The notes below the pieces were generated by a model that had not been told where the DNA came from, did not search any database, and saw nothing but the letters and a program-made list of their open reading frames with translations. From the NCBI GenBank assembly GCA_963755055.1, contig CAVWIS010000017.1, forward strand, positions 186,001 to 250,000: 64,000 bases of DNA, given 5' to 3'. Position numbers and translations under genes: made by a program. This DNA comes from AP-16 sp963755055. GTDB taxonomy: Bacteria; Pseudomonadota; Alphaproteobacteria; Rhizobiales; Xanthobacteraceae. Positions 55,530 to 63,000 of the stretch are shown here, piece by piece (positions within the stretch are counted from its first letter, which is position 1; the number at the start of each line of letters is the position of its first letter).

Positions 55530-56258
55530 TCAGTTGATTGCCGTTGCGATGCTCCTGCCATCGCGTTCGACCTTGGCGATCTGGCGCAGCTTGTTGTTGT
55601 CCAGGACGACGACCTCATCGCTCCCCATGAGACCGATGACATCGCGGTCCTTCAGCTTGCCGATGGCGCGGCTGACCGTCTCTATGGTGAGACCAAGATA
55701 ATCGGCGATCTCGGTCCGGCTCATCTTCAGCGACAATGGCCCCGACGAGACAGCGCGCTGTCGATAGAGCGTGTCGATCTCGGCCAGGAAATGGGCCACC
55801 CGCTCGGTAGACCTGAGCTGACCCAGCACCAGCATGTCCTGGCCCGACTGCTTCAGGGCGGCGGACAAGGCCTCGGCAACCGCTGCGGCGAGGTCCGGAT
55901 GCTTGGCTGCGAAGGCATCGAAGCCGCGTCGATCAAACGCGCAGGCCTCAACATCGGTGAGCGCCTCGCCATCGAACGCGTACTTGCCGTCATTGTCGAG
56001 ATAGCCCACGCAATCGCCAGGTGCGCGAACGGCGACGATCTGGCGACGTCCGTCATCGAGGGTGCGCGAGACCGCCACGATGCCCGACCTGATCTTGAAG
56101 AACGCGCCCATGGGGGCGCCGGCACGAAAGATAGTCTCGTGCTTCTTCCAGCGACGGATGCCGCCGAGAGCAAGCATCACCTGCAGACGGGCGCCGTCGA
56201 GCGGCTTGCACAGGTTGAGCGACCTGCCAACGCATCGGTCACACGGTAGAGAGGTCAT
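55530..56258 (-). CDS. FnrN-like oxygen-sensing Crp/Fnr regulator
   Basis: The 242-residue protein has cysteines at C6, C9, C17 and C106. The spacing C-x2-C-x7-C-x88-C is that of FnrN/FnrL-type proteins, which bind an oxygen-sensitive [4Fe-4S] cluster. A cyclic-nucleotide-binding-like beta-roll follows, with E-T-I-F-R-A-G-A-P, then a dimerisation helix and the HTH R-T-E-I-A-D-Y-L-G-L-T-I-E-T-V-S-R whose recognition helix has the E-x-x-S-R contact residues of the FNR class. It should activate anaerobic or microaerobic genes at TTGAT-N4-ATCAA-like sites. It is divergent from the second Crp/Fnr gene. Confidence 0.88.
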   Translation of the reverse strand: MTSLPCDRCVGRSLNLCKPLDGARLQVMLALGGIRRWKKHETIFRAGAPMGAFFKIRSGIVAVSRTLDDGRRQIVAVRAPGDCVGYLDNDGKYAFDGEALTDVEACAFDRRGFDAFAAKHPDLAAAVAEALSAALKQSGQDMLVLGQLRSTERVAHFLAEIDTLYRQRAVSSGPLSLKMSRTEIADYLGLTIETVSRAIGKLKDRDVIGLMGSDEVVVLDNNKLRQIAKVERDGRSIATAIN

Positions 56259-56324
56259 GTCCTACCCCCGGCGACGCAGCGCGTTCCACGACCCGCAGCC
56301 GGAGCCGACCAGCGTTACTATTAC

Positions 56325-56370
56325 TGCACTATTAGGTGCAAAAATGCCGGCGGCTGTTCAATATTGCACA
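56325..56370. promoter_or_regulatory. Palindromic sites between the two Crp/Fnr genes
   Basis: TGTTCAATATTGCACA (56355-56370) is a 16-base near-perfect palindrome (one mismatched pair) around CAATATTG. Just upstream TGCAC (56325-56329) and GTGCA (56336-56340) form another inverted pair. The first could be a Crp/Fnr-family operator controlling one or both divergent genes. A canonical FNR box was not found. Confidence 0.4.
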
Positions 56371-56503
56371 GTTCAGAAAGGACCGGTTGGTCATCCTCTC
56401 GGCGCATCCAACGACGCGCAGGAGTACGGAGTGCCAGCAGGTAACAAATCGACCTTTAAAACCGTTAGAAACACAGAGAGCAGCCAGGAAGAGGACTGGC
56501 AAA

Positions 56504-57151
56504 ATGGTCTCAGCCCAAGTCTTCGACCCCGAAGCATTTCTGACGACGGTCGGCACTGGCCGAACCATCGCGGTCTACAAACCCAAGGACTACATCTTCC
56601 GGCAAGGCACCAAATGCGACGCGGTCTTCTATATCCAGAAGGGCCATGTCGAACTCGTCGTGCTGTCTGAACAGGGAAAGGAAAGGGTCGTCGGGGCGCT
56701 CGGCCCTGGTGCTTTCATCGGCGAAGGATGTCTGGCAGGTCATCCGCTCTACCTCGCATCGGCACGGGCCTCCGCGGCAGCCGCCGTGGCCCGCGTGGAG
56801 AGCGAGACAATGAGGCGGGCAATGCACGACCATCCCGAATTGTCGGAACGGTTCATGGCGTTCCTCTTGCTGCGCAACAGCCAGATCGAGGCGGATCTGG
56901 TCGACCAACTGTTCAATTCGAGCGAAAAGCGGCTCGCCCGCCTGCTGATCATGCTGGCCCAGGTCGGCCAGGAAGCCGAGCTGCGCACGGTCGCCGTGCC
57001 GATCAGCCAGGAGGTGATGGCCGCGCGCATCGGTACCACGCGCTCGCGCATCAACTACTTCATGAACAAGTTCCGCAAGCTCGGGCTCATCGAGTACAAC
57101 GGTGAGCTTAAAGTGCATTCCTCGCTGCTTAACGTGATTATCCGCGAATAG
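56504..57151 (+). CDS. Crp/Fnr family regulator (non-FNR type)
   Basis: The 215-residue protein starts M-V-S-A-Q-V-F-D-P-E-A-F-L. It has a cNMP-like sensing domain (I-F-R-Q-G-T-K-C-D-A-V-F-Y-I near 33, F-I-G-E-G-C-L-A-G near 74), a dimer helix and an HTH with S-Q-E-V-M-A-A-R-I-G-T-T-R-S-R-I-N-Y-F-M. The recognition helix T-R-S-R-I-N differs from FNR (E-T-V-S-R), so it recognises a different site. No FNR-type cysteine set is present. The ATG at 56504 follows AGGAAGAGGA. It probably forms a cascade with the divergent FnrN-like regulator. Confidence 0.85.
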   Translation: MVSAQVFDPEAFLTTVGTGRTIAVYKPKDYIFRQGTKCDAVFYIQKGHVELVVLSEQGKERVVGALGPGAFIGEGCLAGHPLYLASARASAAAAVARVESETMRRAMHDHPELSERFMAFLLLRNSQIEADLVDQLFNSSEKRLARLLIMLAQVGQEAELRTVAVPISQEVMAARIGTTRSRINYFMNKFRKLGLIEYNGELKVHSSLLNVIIRE

Positions 57152-57427
57152 CTGACGCGATTAAGGATGATCTAGTCGGTGGCGCGCGGCGCGGCAAATT
57201 TGGCCCTGCGCGAGAGGAAGGCCTGCGTGAAGTGGGTACGAACTCTGGGCTGTTCAGGCGCCTACGCGGATATAGAAGCTGCGGCCAACCCGGCCCGGGG
57301 GGTAACTTGCGGATATCGACCATCCTCGCGCTCGCTGCACGCCAATTCTCGCCGTGCCTGGCTTCGGGTAAGACTATTCGTGCCTTCGAGGTGGGCCGAT
57401 GGCGCCGAAAAAATGTGGAGGCTTATC

Positions 57428-57739
57428 GTGGAACGCGACAAGCGCGGACACTGGCTGCCGGGTCGCAGCGCCAATCCTGGTGGCAGGCCCGGCGTCCCGG
57501 AAGTGATCAAGGCCACACTGCGCGAGCTATCCCCGCGCGCAGTCGAGCGCCTGGGCGAGCTGCTGGATAGCGAGGACGAGCGCATCCAGCTCGAAGCGGC
57601 GAAGGCAATCCTCGACCGTCATCTGGGCCGACCGGCAATCCAGGCCGACTCAGCCTTGATGGTGGTGTCGCCGACGATCATCTCCGGCGCTGCTCGAGGT
57701 GGCGCGGAAGAGGAGAGCCGAGCCGATAGACCTGGATGA
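57428..57739 (+). CDS. DUF5681-like small protein
   Basis: The ~103-residue protein starts at GTG with GGAGG 6 bases upstream and reads G-H-W-L-P-G-R-S-A-N-P-G-G-R-P-G-V-P. It continues with L-R-E-L-S-P-R-A-V-E-R-L-G-E-L, I-Q-L-E-A-A-K-A-I-L-D-R-H-L-G-R-P. The S-x-N-P-x-G-R-P/G-G-R-P start and the helix A-A-x-x-I-L-D-R are the DUF5681/phage terminase-small-associated pattern. No other terminase gene is near, so it is probably a leftover from a prophage. The frame is open upstream without similarity. Confidence 0.65.
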   Translation: MERDKRGHWLPGRSANPGGRPGVPEVIKATLRELSPRAVERLGELLDSEDERIQLEAAKAILDRHLGRPAIQADSALMVVSPTIISGAARGGAEEESRADRPG

Positions 57740-58273
57740 GCGAGAGGTCCTCGACATCACGCCGTGCCAGTCAGACCCGAAGTAGCTGGCCTCTAACCGC
57801 TACATCCGTGGCGAGGATGTTAGCGCGGCTGTGATGGGCGTGGATCGTTTGGTGGACAGACGTGAACGAAGTCGACGCGGCGACCTCGACGCACGCAGGC
57901 CTCGAACGTGGCAAACATCCCGGCGAAGAGCCCCAGGAGCGGGGGAAAGGCGGGTGCGGTTTCGGTATTGCCAGTCCGCTTTCCCCCTGCCGCTTTACCG
58001 ATAAATTGAAGGAATTGTTCGATCATACTTACATGTACAGGCTCTTCGCGCTGGGTCATGAGATTGCGCTGACGGACTTACTTTCTCCATCGAGGGTTAG
58101 CAATCGGATATCCGACAACATCTGCAGCGAGGATCGCCGCCAGTTTGCGCTGCTCACGGGCCAGTGGAACTTTCTCGACGTCTCACATAGCTGCTTGGCT
58201 GTGGCGCCCGTGCTCCTTGCCTGCCGCACTTCTGGTAGGGGGAGTGATAGAGCAATAGGACAAGCAGACGTGA
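57740..58273. other. Stretch with only doubtful frames
   Basis: A minus-strand frame (58059-57820, M-T-Q-R-E-E-P-V-H-V) has a hydrophobic middle (F-P-P-L-L-G-L-F-A-G-M-F-A-T-F), and a plus-strand frame (57862-58299) overlaps it. Neither has a ribosome-binding site or recognisable domain. I assign no gene. Confidence 0.3.
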
Positions 58274-58633
58274 TCAGCCTCGAATCTCTCCGGGCGTGAA
58301 GCAGTATACAAAGCCCTCCTTCTCGCAGAGGTGAGAGCGGCCATCGCCCGCGTAGTCTGTCGGGAGCACGCGCTCCTGCGGCACGATCAGCCATGCGCTG
58401 CCATTCCACGCCCGCCACTGTCCCTGATCGTCGACAAATGCCCGCGTTGGCCGACAATCGGCGTCGTTGCAGCAACTGGTGCCGGGGTTCAATGGCGGGT
58501 GCCAGTGCTGGTAGATGTCATGCATCTGGAGGTGGCCATCGCCGTGCTCACCGCTCTGCGCGAAGGCAGAAGTCGCGAGCGCAAGAAGCCATGCAGCCGC
58601 GAGCGCCCAGACGAAACAGCGGTTGATCAACAT
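58274..58633 (-). CDS. Small exported protein with C-C-N-D-A-D-C motif
   Basis: The 119-residue product starts M-L-I-N-R-C-F-V-W-A-L-A-A-A-W-L-L-A-L-A-T-S-A-F-A, a clear signal peptide. The mature part has M-H-D-I-Y-Q-H-W-H-P-P-L-N-P-G-T-S-C-C-N-D-A-D-C-R-P in sequence and a later pair of cysteines (H-L-C-E-K-E-G-F-V-Y-C-F). The histidine/cysteine cluster suggests metal binding or disulfides in the periplasm. Small proteins of this type are common in Bradyrhizobium relatives; function unknown. The upstream frame is open but the signal peptide fixes this start. Confidence 0.7.
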   Translation of the reverse strand: MLINRCFVWALAAAWLLALATSAFAQSGEHGDGHLQMHDIYQHWHPPLNPGTSCCNDADCRPTRAFVDDQGQWRAWNGSAWLIVPQERVLPTDYAGDGRSHLCEKEGFVYCFTPGEIRG

Positions 58634-59150
58634 CTGCAGGGCACACCCTGTGAAGGTTACAGGATCGCTCGTCGAGTGCCGATGGGCCGGCAACTCGCCT
58701 TCGGCGACACGACGAGCAACGCGCGTCGAAGAGTTTCTTTTTCGCGACCGGGTTATCGCCGGCGAATGCCAGGGGGTTGGCGCCAAGAACAGGTCGAGTG
58801 TGGCAGTCCGCGCTGCTTTGAGACGAGAAAGCATGGTGCCAGTCACGGCTAGGCTCTCCATCCATCGCTAATGCTGGTCCGCTCGACTGCGCCTGCAATA
58901 TCAGCGTCGCTACTTGCGCAAGAATACCGGGCTGATGACCTGCAGCATCGACCGGGTCACCATCGATTTCGTCGCTCCCTTGCGGACCGGCCACCACTGC
59001 GAACCTGACGGCTCTGGCCGGGCTCCGTAAGGTGCAGAATGGGTATCATCCTGTGATCTTTGCGGTGGGGCGGGTGCCGTGTTGGTGGGCGCACCCCCTC
59101 GTCCGCCAACTGCAGCGGTTTGACTACAGCGCGAGCAAACGGCAGGACGC
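58634..59150. other. Stretch without a supportable gene
   Basis: Open frames here are GC-driven and lack signals. I see no hairpin or repeat of note. Confidence 0.35.
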
Positions 59151-59480
59151 CTAGCGCTTTGGCAACTTGGCGATTTCCGCCTGAATCGCCCGATCGATCA
59201 CCGTGAACAGATAGGCGTCCGGCGCCAGCGTACAGCCGCCGCGGACCAGGTACGCGATCTGCGTCCCGCGGTCGTCGTTCGGGATTGTAACGCCGCGATA
59301 CTGCGCGGCGTGCTCGGCGAGATAGCCAGCCAGCGTCTTGCGCGCTTCTGGCGTCATGGCATGGGCTTCTCGGCACGTGACGTAAGCGGCCCGCTCAAAA
59401 TATGTAGGCGATTGCTGGGCCTGGGCGACGCTTGCGACGGCAAGCAACCCACCGGCGGCGATCAAGGTCCTCAAGTTCAT
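59151..59480 (-). CDS. HdeA-like periplasmic protein
   Basis: The 109-residue protein has a signal peptide (M-N-L-R-T-L-I-A-A-G-G-L-L, cleavage after A-Q-A). The helical domain has Y-V-T-C-R-E-A-H-A-M-T-P, L-A-G-Y-L-A-E-H-A and G-G-C-T-L-A-P-D-A-Y-L. The two cysteines about 45 residues apart, within helical context, match HdeA-type periplasmic acid chaperones, which unfold at low pH and protect other proteins. Assignment is by motif pattern only. It is followed by a small glycine-zipper lipoprotein transcribed the same way. Confidence 0.55.
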   Translation of the reverse strand: MNLRTLIAAGGLLAVASVAQAQQSPTYFERAAYVTCREAHAMTPEARKTLAGYLAEHAAQYRGVTIPNDDRGTQIAYLVRGGCTLAPDAYLFTVIDRAIQAEIAKLPKR

Positions 59481-59493
59481 GGCCAGCTCCCGG

Positions 59494-59703
59494 TTACCTG
59501 GTGCCGACGGCGCTGCCAGTGACATATCCCGCCGCGCCGCCGATCAAGCCGGCGCCGACCACCTGGCCGAAGCTGCCGCCGGCCACCATGCCGATGCCGC
59601 TTCCCAGAGCGGCGCCGGTCATCGCGCCCTTCTGGCCCGTTGTCATGTTCTCGCATCCGCCGACCAGGTTCGCCATGACGAAGAGCAGGACCACGCTGCG
59701 CAT
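59494..59703 (-). CDS. Small glycine-zipper lipoprotein
   Basis: The 69-residue product starts M-R-S-V-V-L-L-F-V-M-A-N-L-V-G-G-C, an entire lipoprotein signal with lipidated C17. The rest is a glycine zipper (K-G-A-M-T-G-A-A-L-G-S-G-I-G-M-V-A-G-G, then G-A-G-L-I-G-G-A-A-G). It is probably a small outer-membrane lipoprotein. It lies 13 bases before the HdeA-like gene start, so the two are probably one envelope-stress operon. Comparable but much shorter than the lipoprotein at 3052. Confidence 0.75.
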   Translation of the reverse strand: MRSVVLLFVMANLVGGCENMTTGQKGAMTGAALGSGIGMVAGGSFGQVVGAGLIGGAAGYVTGSAVGTR

Positions 59704-59819
59704 AAAATTGTTCCTTTCCGCTGCTTCATGCCGATTTCAGTTTGATCGACTTCAAACCAGTGCCCCATCATTCGCGGTGCACGGTACAGGCTGGAGAGCC
59801 GATGACCGTCACGAAATGG

Positions 59820-59845
59820 GGCCGCCCAGTGCGAGCTGGGCGGCC
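59820..59845 (-). terminator. Hairpin after the right-arm exported protein
   Basis: GGCCGCCCAG (59820-59829) and CTGGGCGGCC (59836-59845) form a perfect 10-bp stem, 24 bases after the stop codon of the minus-strand gene. It corresponds to the hairpin at 54865-54890 in the left arm. Confidence 0.7.
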
Positions 59846-59868
59846 TTCTCTCCTTGCTCCTCAAAGAG

Positions 59869-60414
59869 TTACTGCACCGCAACCGTGACGTCTGTGTTCC
59901 AGGTGATGTCAACCTTGTCGCCAACCTTGACCTTGTCGAACACAGTCGGATCGACGATATGCCGACTGTATTTCCAGCCGTTCGGACCAGAGAAGGTCAT
60001 CGAGGATGCGCTCTTGTCGATCGCGTCGACGGTCACGGTCATCGTTCTCTGCACAGTTGCCGTGCCGCCCGGTCGCGTCTGCTGCCCGGCAGTAGTGGTC
60101 GTGCTCCCCGTATCGACCGGGGCCTCGCCCGGCGGCTTCAGTCTCGCCGAGACGTTGTTGTTATACGTCAGCGACACCTTGTCCCCGACCTTGAGCTCAT
60201 CGAACCGCTTCGCGCCTGCGGGCACGTCGATCGTCTCGAACTTGCCATCGGACGTCTTGATGTTCACGACGCGCTTGGCATGATCGATGGTCGCCACAGT
60301 ACCCGAAATGGTGACGGTCTGTGTCGGGAGCTGTTTGACCTCTTGCGCCCAGCTCGAAAGGGAAAGGGCCAGGGCCAACGCGGATACGCTCAAGATTGTG
60401 TTTACGCGCTTCAT
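59869..60414 (-). CDS. Exported protein, second copy of the inverted gene pair
   Basis: The 181-residue protein is nearly the same as that at 54301: signal M-K-R-V-N-T-I-L-S-V-S-A-L-A-L-A-L-S-L-S-S, then T-V-T-I-S-G-T-V-A-T-I-D-H-A, F-D-E-L-K-V-G-D-K-V-S-L-T-Y, and the second unit ending W-N-T-D-V-T-V-A-V-Q. One residue is inserted after the signal (Q-E-V-K-Q-L). AAAAGGAG precedes the ATG. Two functional-looking copies with intact starts and terminators suggest a duplicated gene kept for dosage, or an inversion site. Function unknown. Confidence 0.75.
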   Translation of the reverse strand: MKRVNTILSVSALALALSLSSWAQEVKQLPTQTVTISGTVATIDHAKRVVNIKTSDGKFETIDVPAGAKRFDELKVGDKVSLTYNNNVSARLKPPGEAPVDTGSTTTTAGQQTRPGGTATVQRTMTVTVDAIDKSASSMTFSGPNGWKYSRHIVDPTVFDKVKVGDKVDITWNTDVTVAVQ

Positions 60415-60736
60415 GTCGTCTCCTTTTGGGTTCATGCGGAATTGTCGGTTCATTGGGCTCGCAAACCCGCAAGGAAACACCTTACCCAAGAGCAGGTAGA
60501 AAGCAGTGAACCAGTTTCGAATTTTTCAGTTCGGCATTGCCATACGGAATTGAGCTAAATCAACGAATACGACCGTGACAACCCCCTTCTTGGCCTCTCG
60601 GCTAATTCTGATGGAAATGCGCCGCGCGTGAGAGCAAGTTTGCGCAGAGGACTTCGACGCCATTGTCGCGGCGATGACGACTCTCTTCGATGCTCAATCG
60701 CCGGCCTTTTCAATCCTAATGGCCTGAAAGATATAG

Positions 60737-62560
60737 ATGAGAGCCAAAGCGAAGACATCGACCTTCGGGCTAATCCTCATCAAGCCGACGCACTACGACG
60801 ACGACGGCTATCCGATCACTTGGCTGCGCTCCCACATCCCGTCGAATACCCTGGCCGCCCTCTACGGCCTGGGTGACGATTGCCGTCGCCGCGGCGTCTT
60901 GGGGCCCGACGTCGACATCCAGATCAAGCCGTTCGACGAGACCAATACGCGGGTGCGCTCCGACCTCATCGTCGCCGACATCAAGCGCAGCGGCGGCAAG
61001 GCGCTGATCTGCCTGGTCGGCGTGCAGAGCAACCAGTTCCCGCGTGCCGTCGATCTTGCCCGCCAGTTCCTCAAGGCCGGCCTGCCGGTGGCGATGGGCG
61101 GCTTCCATGCCGCGGGCTGCCTGTCGATGCTGCCGGTCGTGCCGCCGGAGATCCAGGCGGCCATGGACATGGGCATCTCGATCTTCGCCGGCGAGGCCGA
61201 GGAAGGCCGGCTCGATACCATCCTGCTCGATGCCTGGAACGGCACGCTGAAGCCGCTCTACAACTACATGGACGATCTGCCGGGCATCGAGGGCGCGCCG
61301 ACGCCCAGCCTGCCGCCGGCGGCGCTTGCCCGCAACGAAGGCCGCAAGTCGAGCTTCGATCTCGGCCGCGGCTGCCCGTTCCAGTGCTCGTTCTGCACCA
61401 TCATCAACGTGCAGGGCCGCAAGAGCCGTTTCCGCAATGCCGACGATCTCGAAGCGATCGTGCGCGAGAACTACAAGCAGGGCATCACGTCGTTCTTCAT
61501 CACCGACGACAACATGGCCCGCAACAAGCATTGGGAGGACTTCTTCGACCGGCTGATCGAGCTCAAGGAGAACGAGGGCATCGAGGTGTCCCTGATCATC
61601 CAGGTCGACACCCAGTGCCACCGCATCCCGAACTTCATCCACAAGGCCCGCTGGGCCGGCGTCTATCGCGTGTTCATCGGCCTGGAGAACGTCAATCCCG
61701 ACAACCTGCTGGCCGCCAAGAAGCGCCAGAACAAGATCACCGAATACCGCAAGATGCTGCAGGCCTGGCACACCAGCGGGGCCTCGACCTGGGCGGGCTA
61801 CATCCTCGGTTTCCCCGGCGACACGCGCGAGTCGATCCTGCGCGACATGGAGATCATCAAGAAGGAGCTGCCGCTCGACATCCTCGAGCTGTTCATGCTG
61901 ACGCCGCTGCCCGGCTCCGAGGACCACCAGACGCTGTGGAAGCAGGGCGTGTGGATGGACCCCGACCTCAACAAGTACGACCTGCATCACCGCGTCGTCC
62001 ATCATCCCAAGATGAGCGACGCCGAGTACGAGCAGACCTATCGCGACGCCTGGAAAACCTACTACACGCCCGAGCACATCCGGACGGTGGCGCTGCGCCA
62101 CGGCGCGATTCCCGGCCGCAATCCCGCCGAGCCGGCGCAGTTCATGACCATGTTCAAGATCATGTTCGAGGCCGAGGGCGTCCATCCGCTGGAAGGCGGC
62201 ATCGTGCGCCTGAAGTACCGGCGCGACCGCCGCTACGGCATGAAGATCGAGCCGTTCGGCGTGTTCCACTACAAGCTGGCGCTCGAGAGCTGGAAGAAGC
62301 TCAAGATCTACGGGCGGCTCGCCTGGCAGGGCTGGCGCATCGGCCAGTCGGTCAAGAACGACCCCAAGCGCCACGAATACATGGATCTCGCGCTGTCGCC
62401 GGTGGTCGAGGAGGATCTCGACAAGCTGGCGCTGTTCGCCGAGACGGCGGGCGGCGGGGCGGCGCTCAGCAAGCGCCGCAACGAGGACCTGGCCCGTGCC
62501 AAGCTCGCCGCCGCCCATCTTGTAAGCCGCCCCGCCCCAAGGGCGGCGGGCTTAAGGTGA
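60737..62560 (+). CDS. B12-binding-domain radical SAM protein
   Basis: The 607-residue protein has an N-terminal domain (~1-190) with I-K-P-T-H-Y-D-D-D-G-Y-P and A-L-I-C-L-V-G-V-Q-S-N-Q-F, in the position of a cobalamin-binding-like Rossmann domain but without the D-x-H-x-x-G motif. The radical SAM domain follows, with the cluster motif R-G-C-P-F-Q-C-S-F-C-T-I (C-x3-C-x2-C) near 218, and G-L-E-N-V-N-P and G-Y-I-L-G-F-P-G-D-T later. It generates a 5'-deoxyadenosyl radical; the reaction (hopanoid-, tetrapyrrole- or methylthio-type) cannot be decided. The C-terminal ~150 residues are helical and less conserved. No neighbours point to a pathway. Confidence 0.88.
   Translation: MRAKAKTSTFGLILIKPTHYDDDGYPITWLRSHIPSNTLAALYGLGDDCRRRGVLGPDVDIQIKPFDETNTRVRSDLIVADIKRSGGKALICLVGVQSNQFPRAVDLARQFLKAGLPVAMGGFHAAGCLSMLPVVPPEIQAAMDMGISIFAGEAEEGRLDTILLDAWNGTLKPLYNYMDDLPGIEGAPTPSLPPAALARNEGRKSSFDLGRGCPFQCSFCTIINVQGRKSRFRNADDLEAIVRENYKQGITSFFITDDNMARNKHWEDFFDRLIELKENEGIEVSLIIQVDTQCHRIPNFIHKARWAGVYRVFIGLENVNPDNLLAAKKRQNKITEYRKMLQAWHTSGASTWAGYILGFPGDTRESILRDMEIIKKELPLDILELFMLTPLPGSEDHQTLWKQGVWMDPDLNKYDLHHRVVHHPKMSDAEYEQTYRDAWKTYYTPEHIRTVALRHGAIPGRNPAEPAQFMTMFKIMFEAEGVHPLEGGIVRLKYRRDRRYGMKIEPFGVFHYKLALESWKKLKIYGRLAWQGWRIGQSVKNDPKRHEYMDLALSPVVEEDLDKLALFAETAGGGAALSKRRNEDLARAKLAAAHLVSRPAPRAAGLR
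62521..62556 (+). terminator. GC-rich hairpin at the end of the radical SAM gene
   Basis: AAGCCGCCCCGCCC pairs with GGGCGGCGGGCTT, with one bulge, around AA, at the very end of the coding region and over the stop codon. It could be an overlapping terminator or indicate that the native stop was slightly earlier. Confidence 0.4.
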
Positions 62561-62734
62561 CCGCCAGCCAAAGCTGCGGAAGAAATTCTCTCGCGCGTGG
62601 ACGTGCACCAGTACCGGGCCACGTGGGCGCGCAGGCGGAAGTCGCCGATCGCCTCGCTGCCGCAGGTCCGAGGCCGATCCCCCGGCCCCGGCGACCACCG
62701 TCGGGGGCGGGGTGTAGTCGGTTGCGGTGTTCAT
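62552..62734 (-). CDS. Doubtful small protein
   Basis: The 60-codon frame starts M-N-T-A-T-D-Y-T-P-P-P-T-V-V-A-G-A-G-G-S-A and ends R-E-N-F-F-R-S-F-G-W-R-S-P, overlapping the tail of the radical SAM gene. It has protein-like N-terminal composition and a GAGGGATTC purine stretch upstream. I do not recognise it. It may be a micro-protein or a chance frame. Confidence 0.35.
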   Translation of the reverse strand: MNTATDYTPPPTVVAGAGGSASDLRQRGDRRLPPARPRGPVLVHVHARENFFRSFGWRSP

Positions 62735-63000
62735 GGCGCGGAATCCCTCTGCTGTGGGCTGGGACCTTAAATCCCACCCACAGGGCGCGCCATCGAGGGA
62801 AAGTAACGCCGCCATGAGCGCCGTTCATGGTCTTGCGAACGCAGGGGAAAAAGGGCCTGCCGCCAAGGTGTTGCAGAAAAACCACAAGACTTGGCTTGAA
62901 GACGCCGCGCGATTGCCCGGTGGCCGCGCAATAGTATACTTACGCCGCATACTCGTCCTTAGGCCGCCACAAAGGTAACACAGTCGGGGAGATACAAGAT

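Larger units (their letters stand above)
59820..60470 (-). repeat. Right arm of a ~0.6-kb inverted repeat
   Basis: Closely similar to 54250-54890 in reverse orientation, including upstream block, coding sequence and terminator hairpin. The protein copies differ at only about 20 of 180 positions, mostly in the signal peptide. Confidence 0.85.

Noticed and set aside
56259..56503. Canonical FNR box (TTGAT-N4-ATCAA) between the Crp/Fnr genes
   Set aside because: Searched by eye and not found; only a different near-palindrome is present.
57820..58299. Overlapping frames on both strands with a hydrophobic stretch
   Set aside because: Neither has a start signal or family; cannot choose between them.
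60770..62518. Long minus-strand frame (582 codons) antisense to the radical SAM gene
   Set aside because: Shadow of a GC-rich coding sequence; the plus strand has the C-x3-C-x2-C motif.
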